Shown here: piece after piece, positions 22,063 through 34,081 of the stretch | Numbering within the stretch: position 1 is the first letter of the stretch | Layout: every line of letters begins with the position of its first letter | NCBI GenBank assembly: GCA_029953675.1 | Contig: JAMWBK010000001.1 | Span: 3,612,501 to 3,676,500, forward strand | DNA from: Rhodosorus marinus | Taxonomy: Eukaryota; Rhodophyta; Stylonematophyceae; Stylonematales; Stylonemataceae | Length of the DNA: 64,000 bases | Reading direction: 5' to 3' | Made by a program: the position numbers and the translations under genes | The notes under the pieces: model-generated | What the model was told of the DNA's origin: nothing | Database searches by the model: none | Seen by the model: only the letters and a program-made list of their open reading frames with translations

Positions 22063-23115
22063 TCCCTCCCACCGAAGAAGAAGCGCGGGGTCGGGCAGAT
22101 TCAGCAGCACGATGAAAGTTCATGTAGTAGCGAATTTGCCTTTTTGTAGCAGAGGTTTGTGGCAACTGGTGAGCTGCAATCCATCGAGCATCAGCTACTG
22201 TTTCCCCCTCGAAGTATACCATATATTCGCTGGTTCCCTCTGGTTTCATCCGATGACTAAGTACGGATGCGATTTCGCCTCCAGTCGCTGCTTCAGCTAC
22301 CAACTCGGGTATGTCGGGTTGTACGTTGTCGGGAGAACCGACAAATTTCCTCAGCAGGGAAACGTGGAACGTTGGATGTACCTTCATTTCGGTTGGTAAC
22401 TGCAGGATATAAGCGACATTGTTCACCTTACGCTGGATTCTGAAGGGTCCGGTGTATCGAGGTCTGAACGGTTTGGGATCTCGTAGCGGCAAGTTCGTGG
22501 TTGATAAGAGCACCATTTCGTCAGGGAAAAACTCAGGGTCACGCCTTCCCGCGTCGTAGCGGATTTTCTGTACTTGCTTTGAGTACAACATGTTGTTCCT
22601 TGCTGCCATGTATTGATCCTGCTGATGTCGTAAAAGAACTTCGGCTGCCTCAGGTAAGGGAGAAACGATAGCCTCCTCTGCACGTGGTACTATTAATGTT
22701 CCCGGTAGCTCAGGGTTTCGTCCGTACAGAAGTTCGAAGGGCGAATACTTAGTAGATTCCGATATTTGCGTGTTGTAGACCAACTCCGCCATGGAAAGAT
22801 CTGCGGCCCATGTAGTTCGGGTACTGTTGCATCGGAGGTATGTCTCCAACGTCTGATTGACTCGCTCCGTTTGTCCGTCCGTTTGCGGGTGATAGGCTGT
22901 ACTCAAATTCGTTCTGACCTTAAGTATACCCATCAGTCGTTGCCAGAATAGGCTGGTGAACTTAGAATCCCGGTCTGAAATTATGGTTCGGGGTAATCCC
23001 GCGAACCGTACCCAGTGTTCGAAGAATAATTCTGCCGTTTTCGCCGCATCTGCGTCCGTCCGGATTGGTATAAATTTCGAATATTTTGTGAGGCGATCGA
23101 CAATTACTGGGATTG
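22058..23115 (-). pseudogene. Integrase core to chromodomain (left direct segment)
   Basis: Carries the later integrase catalytic residues (Asp in IISDRDSKFTS, Glu in ERVNQTLET) and the integrase C-terminal GPFRIQRKVNNVAYILQLP. A chromodomain-like end follows (EIASVLSHRM...YMVYFEG...ADARWIAAHQL), which in chromoviruses binds modified histones. The frame ends just inside the LTR. Its upstream 455 bases duplicate 23406-23865. At 23115 it abuts an inverted copy, so it is cut off from the rest of pol. Confidence 0.85.
22063..22073 (-). other. Polypurine tract of chromovirus
   Basis: On the element strand GGTGGGAGGGA lies immediately before the 3' LTR start TGTGAC. This is the expected place and composition of the plus-strand primer. 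Confidence 0.75.
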
Positions 23116-23408
23116 GTCTTCCCATGACTACATCGGGAGCTGATGCAATCCTAGATCGCTTCACAAAATATTCGAAATTTATACCAACCCGGACGGACGC
23201 AGATGCGGCGAAAACGGCAGAATTATTCTTCGAACACTGGGTACGGTTCGCGGGATTACCCCGAACCATAATTTCAGACCGGGATTCTAAGTTCACCAGC
23301 CTATTCTGGCAACGACTGATGGGTATACTTAAGGTCAGAACGAATTTGAGTACAGCCTATCACCCGCAAACGGACGGACAAACGGAGCGAGTCAATCAGA
23401 CGTTGGAG
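23116..23408 (+). repeat. Inverted third copy of integrase segment
   Basis: This segment reads integrase on the plus strand, opposite to both neighbours, at about 98 percent identity by eye. The right junction falls in shared ggaga and the left near a shared tt. Nine bases present in the direct copies are absent near 23153. Confidence 0.88.
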
Positions 23409-23865
23409 AAACGATAGCCTCCTCTGCACGTGGTACTATTAATGTTCCCGGTAGCTCAGGGTTTCGTCCGTACAGAAGTTCGAAGGGCGAATACTTAGTA
23501 GATTCCGAGATTTGCGTGTTGTAGACCAACTCCGCCATGGAAAGATCTGCGGCCCATGTAGTTCGGGTACTGTTGCATCGGAGGTATGTCTCCAACGTCT
23601 GATTGACTCGCTCCGTTTGTCCGTCCGTTTGCGGGTGATAGGCTGTACTCAAATTCGTTCTGACCTTAAGTATACCCATCAGTCGTTGCCAGAATAGGCT
23701 GGTGAACTTAGAATCCCGGTCTGAAATTATGGTTCGGGGTAATCCCGCGAACCGTACCCAGTGTTCGAAGAATAATTCTGCGTTTTCGCCGCATCTGCGT
23801 CCGTCCGGGTTGGTATAAATTTCGAATATTTTGTGAAGCGATCGACAATTAGTAGGATTGCATCA
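23406..23865 (-). repeat. Right direct copy of duplicated integrase segment
   Basis: Matches 22659-23115 with only a handful of differences, including a one-base deletion (tctgcgtttt for tctgccgtttt near 23778) that shifts the pol frame. Confidence 0.9.
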
Positions 23866-26357
23866 GCTCCCGATGTAGTCATGGGAAGACTAACGATGAA
23901 ATCCATGGTGATGTCCTGCAACTTTGTTTCTGGTACAGGTAGCGGCTGTAGAAATCCTTGTGATGCCCGGAGTGGTTTCTGCTTTTGGCAGATTTCGCAC
24001 TTTCCAACCATTGATTGAACGTCATCCCTCATTGTGCGCCAATAATAACGTCTCTTCAAAAGGTTGACTGTTTTATGGAGACCGAAATGTCCTCCCGTGG
24101 GTTCCTCATGATATCGCCGTAGTAAGTCCGGTACGAATTTCTGGGGCACACAAACGCGATGATGTTTGTACAAGATGTCCCGCTTTCTACGAAATCCCTG
24201 CTCCTCGTACTTCACTGCTTCTGGGTAGACTGCTGCGAAATCAGGATCTTGTAGATATGCTCCGGTCCAATCTTCTTGGGGTAGTATACCGGAAACCGCC
24301 ATCTGGTTGATCGCTCCCCGGCTGAGTGGGTCCGCAATATTTTCCGCCCCTTTCTTGTATTCGATATTGAAGGAAAACGGCATTAAGCGATTCACATATC
24401 TCGCTTGTCCCTTGGTAAGCTCCTTTTGCGAGTGTAGAAAACGCAAAGGGTTATGGTCGGTGCGAAGCCCAAATCGTTGGCCCTCGACGTACGTCCGCCA
24501 ATGTAATACCGCTAGGGTCAACGCGTAGAGTTCCCGTTCATAAGTGGAATACTTCTCCTCCGTAGTGGTGAACCGCTGTGAGAAGTACGCAATTGGATGT
24601 TCTCCATCTTCAAAGGTTAGCAATAACACAGCCCCTACTCCCTTGTTACTGGCATCAGTACAAATTGTGAAGGTTTTTGTAAAATCCGGATTTCGTAGTA
24701 CTGGCTGCTGCATCAATTTCTCCCGCAGGGTGTCAAATGCTTTCTGTTGCTCCGGTCCCCACAGAAATTCTACATTCTTCCTCGTGAGGTTGGTCAGGGG
24801 TGCTGCTACCAGGCTGAATCGTGGCACATAGTTACGGAGATAGCCCGTAAAACCCAAGAAGGACCTGACATCGTGCACATTTTCTGGGACTTGCCAATTT
24901 TTAAGGGCGGCTACCTTGCTAGGATCCGGCCGTCGTCTCCCACTCCCAACCAGATGACCCAAATATTTCGTTTCTGGTACACCGAAGACGCACTTTGACC
25001 GCTTTGTATAGAGTCGGTGGTTTCTCAGCTTCGAGAAGACGATGTCTAGATGTCTTTTGTGGTCTTCCTTATTCGCCGAGTAGATAATAATGTCGTCAAA
25101 GAAGATCATGACGAAAACGTTTAACTCGTTGAAGAAAATACTGTTCAATAGTCGAGTAAACACAGCAGGAGCATTTGTCAGTCCAAACGGCATCACTAAC
25201 CACTCGTAAAGACCAAATGGCGTCGTGAACGCTGTTTTTGGAATGTCCTTCTTCTCCACGCGTAGTTGCCAGTAACCACTCCTCAAATCGATCACACTGA
25301 GATATGTGGCTTTGCCGAGAGCATCTAGACAATCGTCTATTCTTGGCGGGCTGGTCTTGTTGAGGATGGTTGCCTGGTTCAGTTTGCGGTAATCGATGCA
25401 CAATCGCCGCCCACCATCTTTTTTGTCCACAAAAAGACAGGGTGAAGCAAAAGGCGACGAGCTAGGTCGAACGAGGTTTTTGCTCAGCAAATCTTGTAGT
25501 TGAGTTTTCAGATCCTTCTGATCTGCAAGACTCATTCGGTATGGTCTTCGGGATGTTGGTTCAGTCCCCGGTTTCAGATCAATTGTAAAGTTGACGTTTC
25601 GCCAAGGGGCCAGGTTCTTAATGTCTTCCACAAAAACGTCAGCGTATTTATCCGTAATAAATTCCTCCAGATCTTTCGCCTCTTCCAGTCGTTTTTGTGT
25701 AAATTTCGTTATATTTTTGATTTCGGGTTCCTCCGTATAATTTTCAGGTTCTGGGTGGTCAGGTTGTTCAGGTTCTACTTCAGGGTTTTGTTCAGGTTCT
25801 TCTTCACTGTAATTCTCCCGGTTTTCTGGTTTCTGTTCAGGCTGAGTGACAAGTTCTTCAGCTTCTTCTGGTTGATTGCTCAGCTTGGCTTCTGGTTTAA
25901 TGGCTGGATCTGTTTCAGTTTCTTCGGGGTATTCAGGTTCTTCTGGGTATTCGGGTTCTTTTTCTGGTTTTCCTTCTGGTTTGATAAGTTTATCTTCTGG
26001 GTATTCGGGTTCTTCTGGGTATGCAGGTTCTTTTTCTGGGTTTAACATCAGCAGCTGGTTTGGTAGGTCGAGTCTCGCTTGATAGTAGCTGAGGAAATCT
26101 CTTCCCAAATATCCAGGGCTCGTAGCGTCTTCAACTACATAGGGCTGCCAATCGAAGTGATGACCACCTAGTTGTAGGGTCACGTTGGCTTCGCCCAAGA
26201 TTTTTATGGATGTGCCCGGCGAGGCCGTGTCCAATTTCCCGTGTTGAGTCGGAATTATTGTGGTGGCGTCCGGTCTTCCCCTCAAGACAGAGTGGCTGCT
26301 GCCTGTATCGACGAGCAGGGGGGTTACCTTGCCGTTGACCAACCCTTTGACTGTCAT
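23727..26357 (-). pseudogene. Pol polyprotein: protease, RT, RNase H, integrase N-terminal part
   Basis: An 876-residue frame. It has aspartic protease LLVDTGSSHSVLRG near residue 15, a Pro/Glu-rich linker made of PEYPEEPEY-like repeats (about 100-190), and RT with CLFVDKKDGG, LSVIDLRSGYWQL and the catalytic FFDDIII. RNase H has CTDAS, ERELYAL, RTDHNPL and IADPLSR. The integrase HHCC region (YHEEPTGGHFG...CEICQKQ) and the first catalytic Asp (ITMDFIVSLP) follow. The usual F/Y-V-D-D is F-F-D-D here. A one-base deletion near 23778 shifts the frame inside integrase and ends it with an unrelated tail. Confidence 0.92.
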
Positions 26358-26410
26358 GTCCCCGTGGAGAGGGATAGGGACGCCTTGTTCAGCAACAGTA
26401 ACGGCGTCCC

Positions 26411-27172
26411 CTACTGCTGCTCCTCTTTTAACTGCTGGGTTAAAGGCGGTGCCGACTTCGAGACAGTCAGATCCCGATCAGGGTCGTTCCAGCAGATCCT
26501 TTGTGTATGCCCCTTCTTCCCGCAGTAGTTGCAAACAATGTTGGTGTAGTTGCGCTTCTGCAGCGCTTGCGTTCCGGGTTGGTAAATGCGTCCAGACCTG
26601 GTTCCCCTGCTTACAGTGGTCTGGGGCGTTGCCATTTTTTGGGGAAATTTCTCTTCCCGTCTGGAAGGTTGGCTGGCTGCCTCAGCTCCCTCAATTTTTA
26701 GGGCAAGTGCCTGTGCCGCCTCAAAATCCTGCACGTCCTGTATGTAGATGTATTTCTTGACCTCGGGTTTAAGGTCGAATTTCTCTGAATCAGAAATTTC
26801 TCCAACCTGGATCAGACATTTGTTGAAATATGCGGAATATGCTGCTACACTCGTTTTCTGCTCCGCCCGTGCGAGTTGCTGTTTCGCGCGGATCTTAGCG
26901 TCCGCTGGGTAGAATTGCGATTTTAAAGCATCCTCAAATCCGGCGTAGCGCGTGGGTTTTTGCGATTCAGGTATCAGGGACCACTAATACGAAGCGTCGC
27001 CAGTGAGATAGCCCTCTGCGAGGGTAATCTTGTAGTCGTCGTCGTCGTCAGGCAGACGAGCCAACTTAAAATACGTTCTCAAGCTGTTCAGGAACGTAGC
27101 AATGAGCAAAGCGTCGCGTCGCCCGTCATAGGCTTTCGGTTGTGGGGCCTGGATCTTGATGAGTGATGCCAT
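26411..27172 (-). pseudogene. Gag of chromovirus, one internal stop
   Basis: The ATG at 27172 begins MASLIKIQAPQPKAYDGRRD. A single in-frame TAG at 26984-26986 replaces a Trp present in the 8-kb copy, and the same frame continues to 26411. A CCHC knuckle (CNYCGKKGHTQRIC) is near the C-terminus. Five residues present in the 8-kb copy (RFVEG) are missing in frame. Confidence 0.88.
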
Positions 27173-27267
27173 CTGCGGTTTGTCAGGTTTTGGTTCTCAG
27201 GTTCACTGGTTCTAGTAGTACTGGGCTCACTTTTCAGGTTCGCATAATGGTTCCTCAATCGCAACTT

Positions 27268-27279
27268 GCGATGAGACCA
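27268..27279 (-). other. Primer binding site of chromovirus
   Basis: TGGTCTCATCGC on the element strand lies two bases after the 5' LTR and starts with the TGG expected to pair with a tRNA CCA end. The same 12-mer occurs in the 8-kb element. I could not assign the tRNA. Confidence 0.65.
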
Positions 27280-27281
27280 GA

Positions 27282-27585
27282 TTTCACGTCCCCAACAGCC
27301 AGCTGGGTATTACTCAAATTATTCCATATTTCGAGTTTTATTCCCCCCTAATTACTCCCAAATTAGGTAATATATCCCAATTCTATCTTGTTCTTCTCTA
27401 TCTTCTTCTTCTTCTCTCCAGCTAACCTGGGAAATATCGAGTTTGCCCATCGTACTTATACTCTTGCTCCATCGGGATGTGCAATAACTATTAAGCTCAA
27501 AAGGGTGTTGCACCTCCAGAGATTTTGGCACAGCCCGAGCATAATTTTGCAAAGCCGGACATTGCTGGAAGGTGGAGACGTCACA
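27282..27585 (-). repeat. 5' LTR of chromovirus
   Basis: Pairs with 21758-22062. Differences seen: two in the first 15 bases, one T in a run near 27443, and single substitutions near 27518 and 27551. Confidence 0.92.
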
Positions 27586-27590
27586 CCAGC
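27586..27590. repeat. Target-site duplication, right copy (ccagc)
   Basis: Matches the five bases before the left LTR. Confidence 0.7.
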
Positions 27591-27592
27591 TT

Positions 27593-28900
27593 CGATATTA
27601 AGGACAGTTTGTCCTGGGAAAGAACTGTACTAATATCGCTACTATTGCGTACTAGTTTGGGAGCTTCGGCTTGTCTTCCTCTTCTTTTTCTTCTACCAGT
27701 CGATGCTCACTGATTGCGTGGATGAGAATATCACTATCATTGCGCTCCGTTTCCGCTGTGGTTAACTTCTAAATTAAAGGAGGCAGAACATGGTGAGATT
27801 GTTGCCACGCGACTACTCGTTTTCATCTGGCGCAAAGCCCAACCTGACTCCTTGCCGAGGCAAGAATTATTAGAGATCTGGAGATTCCATATCTTAAGTT
27901 TCTGTTATCAACAGACAGTACCAACACGGTTTTAACGTTTTAACGGAGTGAATACTAAGAGACAGAAGTCGAGACTTCTAGGGATGTGACAACGACAAAA
28001 ACCTCGTGAAAAACCTCATGTCGTATGACAATCAAAAAAGCCCAAACTGCACTGGAAGCTAAATTTTATCATCCATCCGTGCTTGAAACCTCCATTCCCG
28101 CGACTGCATTCACCTCCAAAACTCTGTGATCTACTGATGCGCCCTTTCCCCCCCCCCCCCCCCACCCCCCAACCCGACGCCATTCACGAGAAATCCAATT
28201 CTGAAGTACTTCATGACCAATGCTAAAACGCTACAACTTGCTCCTTCATTTCAATCCACAACAACAACACTAGCACTAGACAAGAGCCCAGCGAGGGCTC
28301 CCAGCAAGACATACCGAAGCCGGAATGAACAGGACGCGTGCCGTACATTGATTTGATATAAAATGTTAAAAATTAAGTATTTTATGTTTCACTATGTTCT
28401 AGTAAGTTCAATCCTTATTTTGAGTTTTCAAAAAGTTGATTGAAAACTCGCCGTTACATCACCCCACCTGGGCTGGATGCCGGGGATCCATTGGAATCGG
28501 GCCTACCTGGGAAATGGGCTGTTGACGCGGAATGTGTGAGATTCTTGGGATGCTTTTTGGATGGGAGGTGAGAGTTTAAGGGGAAGGCTAAGGGATTGAC
28601 CCGGACGGGAAGTAGGTGAATTAGGACCCGAGCGGTTGGTGTTCTGGGGTTGGCGTTGTATGTGTTTGTTGGGTGTGGAGAATCTTGCAGGTAGTCTTAC
28701 GCAGAGTAGACTAGGCTGTACAAGAATTGCGGAAGATGAAAGTGGCGACGTAATAGAGTTTACTGCACTGATTTGTTTTGTGCATGGAGTTCGTTGTTTC
28801 TTTCTCACGAACGGGGGAGGAGTGACATGAGATCGTGATGACCGCTTGCTAGTACGTTGGAAACCAAGGGCTCCAGCAGCGAAAAGATTCAAAAGCAGCG
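27593..28900. other. Spacer between retroelement and separase
   Basis: No gene recognised. Contains a poly-C run at about 28148-28163 and AT-rich sequence at 28350-28440. The separase promoter should lie in its right part, but no distinct core element is visible. Confidence 0.5.
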
Positions 28901-31900
28901 ATGGGGTACACTGCGGCTAGGTTCCAGAGCGAGATTCTATGCGACAACGAAGATGGAGCGATCGAGTTATTGGCGGAGACAAGAGCGGAGCTCGATCCTC
29001 TATCCAAGGCCATCTCGAAGAAGACCACACCGTCAAGACTTAGAAACAAAATTGCCGATCTCGCGAACGAGTATGCAAGCACCCTTACGGGCCTGGTAAA
29101 CGCGATGAACCGCAGCCAAACAAGAGAAAAGCTTCTTCTGGAGTTCCATTCCGAGCTTCTGGACTGGCTCAGATTCCTCGCGCCAGGCATCAAACTTTCG
29201 TCCGAAACAGAAGTGGAAAAACATGCCTGCAGCCTATGTCGGAGGTGCTTTGCCGCCTCATTTTTCCAACTGGGATGTCGAGTTGCTCAGAAAGCACTCT
29301 CTAGCCTGGAAAGTCTTCGGAAGCAGAAGGAAAACCATCCAAAACGTGCGGCTTCCAACGAGGATTTTTCCAAAGACGATAAAATGGTAACAAAAGAGCT
29401 CGCAGGAAGACGTTTTCTATAAGTCAAGAAGCCTCTAAAACGCAATTATGTTCATGTGACTCCAAAAGACTGTCCCATCGCTGTTATGCGTCCTCCTGGC
29501 CAGTCAATGTGAACTTCGGTTAAGTGGAGATGCACGAGATACAGCACGAAATCTTTCAGATGAACTTTCGACCTGTTCACGATCGAATTCCGAAGGAGTT
29601 GTGAAGTACGCGTCATCAGCTCGAAGAGCACTTCTTAGAATGGCCTCTGCTCAGTCTTCAGAGGTAAGGAACAGCTCTTCACGTTGAGACGGGTCCGCTT
29701 CGAAGGAATTGAACAACCCTTTCTGTCTGACGAAATAGAATGCGGCGCTTGAAGCCTATAAGACCCGCAGTGAAGCTCTCAATCTGATGGTGATGGAATC
29801 CTGTGGAGGAACGTTCGACTTGATTGGCTTCGCTGATCTCGCTCAAAAGGCTGCACTGAGTTATGAGAGAGCGAATATTGCACAAATCGACTATTCTGAA
29901 TTGATTCTCGGACAGTTGGAAGCAGTGAACGTTTTTGAGAAGCAGCTGGAGAGTTTGAGATCTTGTGAACAGCTCGCAGCTGAAGAGATCTCAGCATGGG
30001 TCGATTGGATGGTTCAGGTTATGCTCAAGTATGGACGCGTTAAGGAGGCGAAGAAGCTTGCTCGTGCGCATATCAGGCGCTTGGAATCTGCTCATCGAGA
30101 AGACCTCGGGAGTATCCTTGAGACTCAGATCCTGCTTTCCGTCGTGGATGAGAATGACTGGACTTCGATTATTGAGATTATTGAAGAGCTCCCGGTTCGT
30201 CCTGATAGTCCGAGCTTTGCGCTGAGGATCTGCAGATCGCTGGAGGTCTATAGACGGCAAATTTGTTCGAAAGCAAATTCGACTACTATAGAACAAAGAC
30301 ATGCGTTCCTTACCCACTATCTCAACCGGATCATCCCCCCTCTGAGCTCAGCCATGGACGAATCCACGCGCTATAAGTTGGTGAAATCGTCTGCAGCAGT
30401 TATGGAAGCTGCTAAACATCTTTGCGAAACCCGAGTTCATCTTTTCATAAAAAGCGAGAGCTCTGATCACAGCCACTATACCATCGATGTTGAGGAATGC
30501 TTCGAATATATCGGACAGGCCGTAGAGTTCGGTACGAGTACAGAAGTACCTAAGGAATGGAGAAAGTGGACTGCTTCTATACTCTACAACAACGCCGTCA
30601 TCCTGTATAATGCAAAAGTCGATTACGGATTGCCTTCAAGGATCCTTTTTAAAGCTATCGAATGGTCTGATGGTATGTTATCCCACACAAACTTCTGGTA
30701 TTTCTTCCGGTCATTGCGTTCTCTACACCTAGACTTGTAGTCTTCAATGACAGCTTGTTTGAAACTGACAAGGATTTGTATCCATCATCAATCAGATGAT
30801 GATCTACGAGCTCGAAGTCTTTTGCTTCAGATAAAGATCAGTACATCAGTAAGTCGTGAGATCTTTGAGGATGTTTTAGTCATGGCGATGGAGGACAGGT
30901 CATTAACTGAGGTGAGCATGAGCGCTGTACTTACTGCGATCGTGAAATCAATGACTTCGGCGGGAAAGGAAAGCACTGAGAGGGTGTTGAGAAGAGTATC
31001 GAATGGTAGTTTAGTCTCGCTTCTGAAGATTCAGCGGGCTCGTTGGAATGATCTTTCGCTGCATGGGATTCGCACCGCAGTCTGTGATGAGGCTGAGCGT
31101 CGAGAGGGTTGTGGTGAAGCAGATTTTGATCAGCTTGTCATCAGCGAAGAGAAGATAAGAGCTGCGCTGCTTGAAGGCGATGCTGCGGAGGTCCGAGCTC
31201 TTTCATATCAGCTGATCACCAGCATCAAGGAGGAGTCTCAAGGACGAGAACTTGAAGACTCGACAAAACTGGCCCTCGCCCAGGCGTATGCATACCGTGG
31301 GATCATGGATGGCGATAGCCGGAGTACGAATTTAGCAGTTCAGATTCTTCATGGGGTCTCCACTGATGACCGTGAGAAGGATCTTCAACAGGGAGTCGAT
31401 CAGCTCGCGAAAGTGCTCATGTTCATAGCAAAGTTGAGCCAGAACATGGTTTTCCTCGGACTTGCGGCAAGCGTCGTTCATGCACGTCTGGCGAAATCGA
31501 GTGCTCTCATTGAGCTCGCAGAGGTGGCAAGAATTCTTGGATTGGAAGCAAGAAGTGGACAACTCCTGAATCGGGTTGAACAGAAGTCAAAGTCCTACAT
31601 CGTCGACCTTGAGAAAGCGTTCGTATGTGTGACGAGGAAAGACTTCAACGAAGCGGTTGCGCTGGTCGAAGACCTTCCTAGAGCTAGAGACCCTCTCTTC
31701 AACGCACGGTACAAGTATCTGAGAGCAATCTTAGACCTTGAGAAGGAGGCCTATCCGGCTGCGGAGTCCGCCTTGATCGAATCCTTGAAGTTGCTTCTCG
31801 CAATCAGTAAGACAATCAATGCACCTGAGCATTCAAGAGGGCCTAAGCTGGTGAGAGCCCTGCTACTATTCCTTGTTCTGTTTTGGCGCTTCCTTCTCGT

Positions 31901-34081
31901 CAACCGATAAGTTAACTCACCCGATGATGGTCGCTCTCTTGCATCGTTTTTCTGTCAAAGAACATAGTTACGGTGTGTGGCATTGATATACCTGCCCCCA
32001 AGGGGTTGGATACCTCCGTATGGAACTTCGCGTACGTACTCTTGGAGATCTTGAGGACCTTATCTTGTGCAGAGGAGCATCTACACAACGTTCACGATGC
32101 CATCTATTACTTGAAGGCGGCTGCATCTGTTGCGAATGCGTACGGAGCGACTGCGGTGGCGGCACAGGTGTTTGCTGATGCTGCGGTGATTGCTGCTCGC
32201 TCCGGTAGTATGGATGACTCAGCGGCCTGCATTGAGTCTGCAAAAGCGTGCCTATCGAGCGGTAACTCGTCGAGATTAGAGCAGATCAATAGTGCGTATG
32301 TAGCGCTGCGCGAGGCGGATGTTTTCTTGCTCCGCAACGAGTTGGATTCTGCCAGCAACCTCGTGAGTTCCGCTCGCAAGGTGGTGTTCTCCCGTGGCGT
32401 CGATATACTTCTTGAGGACGAGTGGAAATTTGAACCGGAGAAAACCCCACGAGAGGCGGCGCTGGTCGGCAAGGACCGTATACATCACGGTCAACAACGT
32501 CGAAGCTCCGAGTTGATCCCTCCAGACGATTACCCGCAGGACTTGCTCGCGCGACGGTTAGAACACGAGGCAATTCTGCTTGAAGCTCGTTGTGATATCT
32601 TTGAAGGACGCGCAGAGAAAGCATTGAAGGACGTTGGAAAGCAGGTGGAAAATGGAGACGGATCGTCTTGCGCAATTCTCGTCCATGCCTTCAGATCGAG
32701 TCACGGTACAGCACTTGAGAAACAGATCGATGCGACGTGGAGAGCGAGGACGCGAGGTCCACGAAACAAGACGCTGGAGACCTATCGCCAGCTATTGCAT
32801 GATGCAGAGGGAAAGAGTCGCCTAGGAAGCTTGGATCAACGCCAGATGAGACTCTTGCTTGCGGAAACAAACGACAACCCAATTCACAACTTGCTCGGGT
32901 CCGTAGGAGTAACTGCGGGCCTTCGTTATCTATCTAAGAACGGCAGCAGTGACACATCGTCTCTTGAAAACGAGTTAGGATTGCTTTCTCTGGGTGATGG
33001 ACAACTGTTGCAACGGATTCAGGAGGCGCTTCCAGAGAAATGGAACGTTGCTGGCTTGGCTTTAACGAGCGACCGCACTCACCTCTTGGCGTATCAGATT
33101 CGCAAGCGCTCGACCAAAATCGAAAGAATTGCCCTACGGTCACGAAGCTACGAAGCGTTGAACGAGGAGTTTCAGAAGATCCTTGGCGACGCGAAGGGTA
33201 CGAGCATCACCGCGGCGACATCTGTAGATTTAAAATCCGAGGACAAGAAGAACTGGTGGCAGAGCCGGCATGATCTTGACAAGCGGCTTGAAGACCTGTG
33301 CAAAAGGCTGGAGAAATCATGGCTACAATCTTGCGTGGACATGGTCCTCAACCAGACTGGCCCCACGATCCTGCTTGCCGATGACTCACTTCAACCGTTT
33401 CCGTGGGAGATGATGCCTTCAGTTCAGAGGAGGCAGCAGCAAATCTCGAGGATTCCTTGTGCCGAAGTTCTTATCGGTGGACTGGAGGCACGCAGCTGGG
33501 AGCGACCAGTCAACGGAAATCAGAGCTACTTCGTTCTCAATCCGGGCGGTGACCTGACGAGAACCCAGGAGCGGTTTGAAGGGATGTTCCGACACGAGTT
33601 TGGATGGAATGGTGCTTCAGGAAAACAAGAGGCTCAACATCTTGCCAGCGCCGGGTTGAGATCGTCCATCGAAAAATGCGAAGTATTTGTATATTGCGGA
33701 CATGGTGCCGCGGAGTCTGTCCTTCCCACGAGAGAAGTGAAGAAGCTGAAACGCGCGCCAGTGTCGCTCTTATTTGGCTGCTCATCTGGGAGACTCGAGA
33801 AGAACGGTATGTACGATTGTTCTGGAACAGTCTTGGAGTATCTGGTGTCGGGTTCCTCTTGTGTCGTAGCAACCCTCTGGGACGTCACAGATAGAGATAT
33901 TGATCGATTCACAGAGGCTATGCTTCGGGATTGGATGACAGGCAAGACTGTTGCTCAAACGGTTCAGAACGCGAGATCGGCCTGCAAGCTCAAGCACATC
34001 GTAGGCGCCGCTCCTATTGTATATGGCATACCGAGTATGCAAATCACTCACCCAGATGGTGTTCACAGAAGACTTTTTTAA
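28901..34081 (+). CDS. Separase (peptidase C50), five exons
   Basis: Hand-traced exons are 28901-29386, 29469-29663, 29739-30672, 30754-31850 and 31961-34081, about 1610 residues, a usual separase size. Separase cleaves the cohesin kleisin at anaphase onset to release sister chromatids. The C-terminal protease domain carries the catalytic dyad: His near 1485 in YCGHG and Cys near 1511 in LLFGCSSG. It is preceded by the conserved LLADDSLQPFPWEMMPS and followed by SGSSCVVATLWDVTDRDID. The long N-terminal part reads as alpha-helical superhelix, as in the family. Exon phases agree at all four junctions. Intron 3 is 81 bases and contains an in-frame TAG, so its retention would truncate the protein. 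The first exon and start are the least certain parts. No securin was noticed nearby. Confidence 0.92.

Larger units (their letters stand above)
21758..27585 (-). mobile_element. Chromodomain Ty3/gypsy LTR retrotransposon
   Basis: A 5.8-kb element on the minus strand with two LTRs of about 304 bases (about 5 differences between them), a flanking ccagc duplication, a primer binding site inside the right LTR, and a purine tract inside the left LTR. The order read on the minus strand is Gag, protease, RT, RNase H, integrase, chromodomain, which places it in the chromovirus group. It is disabled by one Gag stop, a one-base deletion in integrase, and a duplication-inversion inside the integrase region. 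The high LTR identity indicates recent insertion. Confidence 0.95.

Noticed and set aside
25500-26045. Phe-rich 181-residue plus-strand frame
   Set aside because: Antisense of the Pro/Glu-rich pol linker repeats of the chromovirus.
21758-27585. CRISPR or prokaryotic element interpretation of the repeats
   Set aside because: The two long repeats are LTRs flanking Gag-Pol, and no short regularly spaced repeats exist in the window.
28148-28163. Poly-C tract as a regulatory element
   Set aside because: A simple homopolymer with no supporting context.
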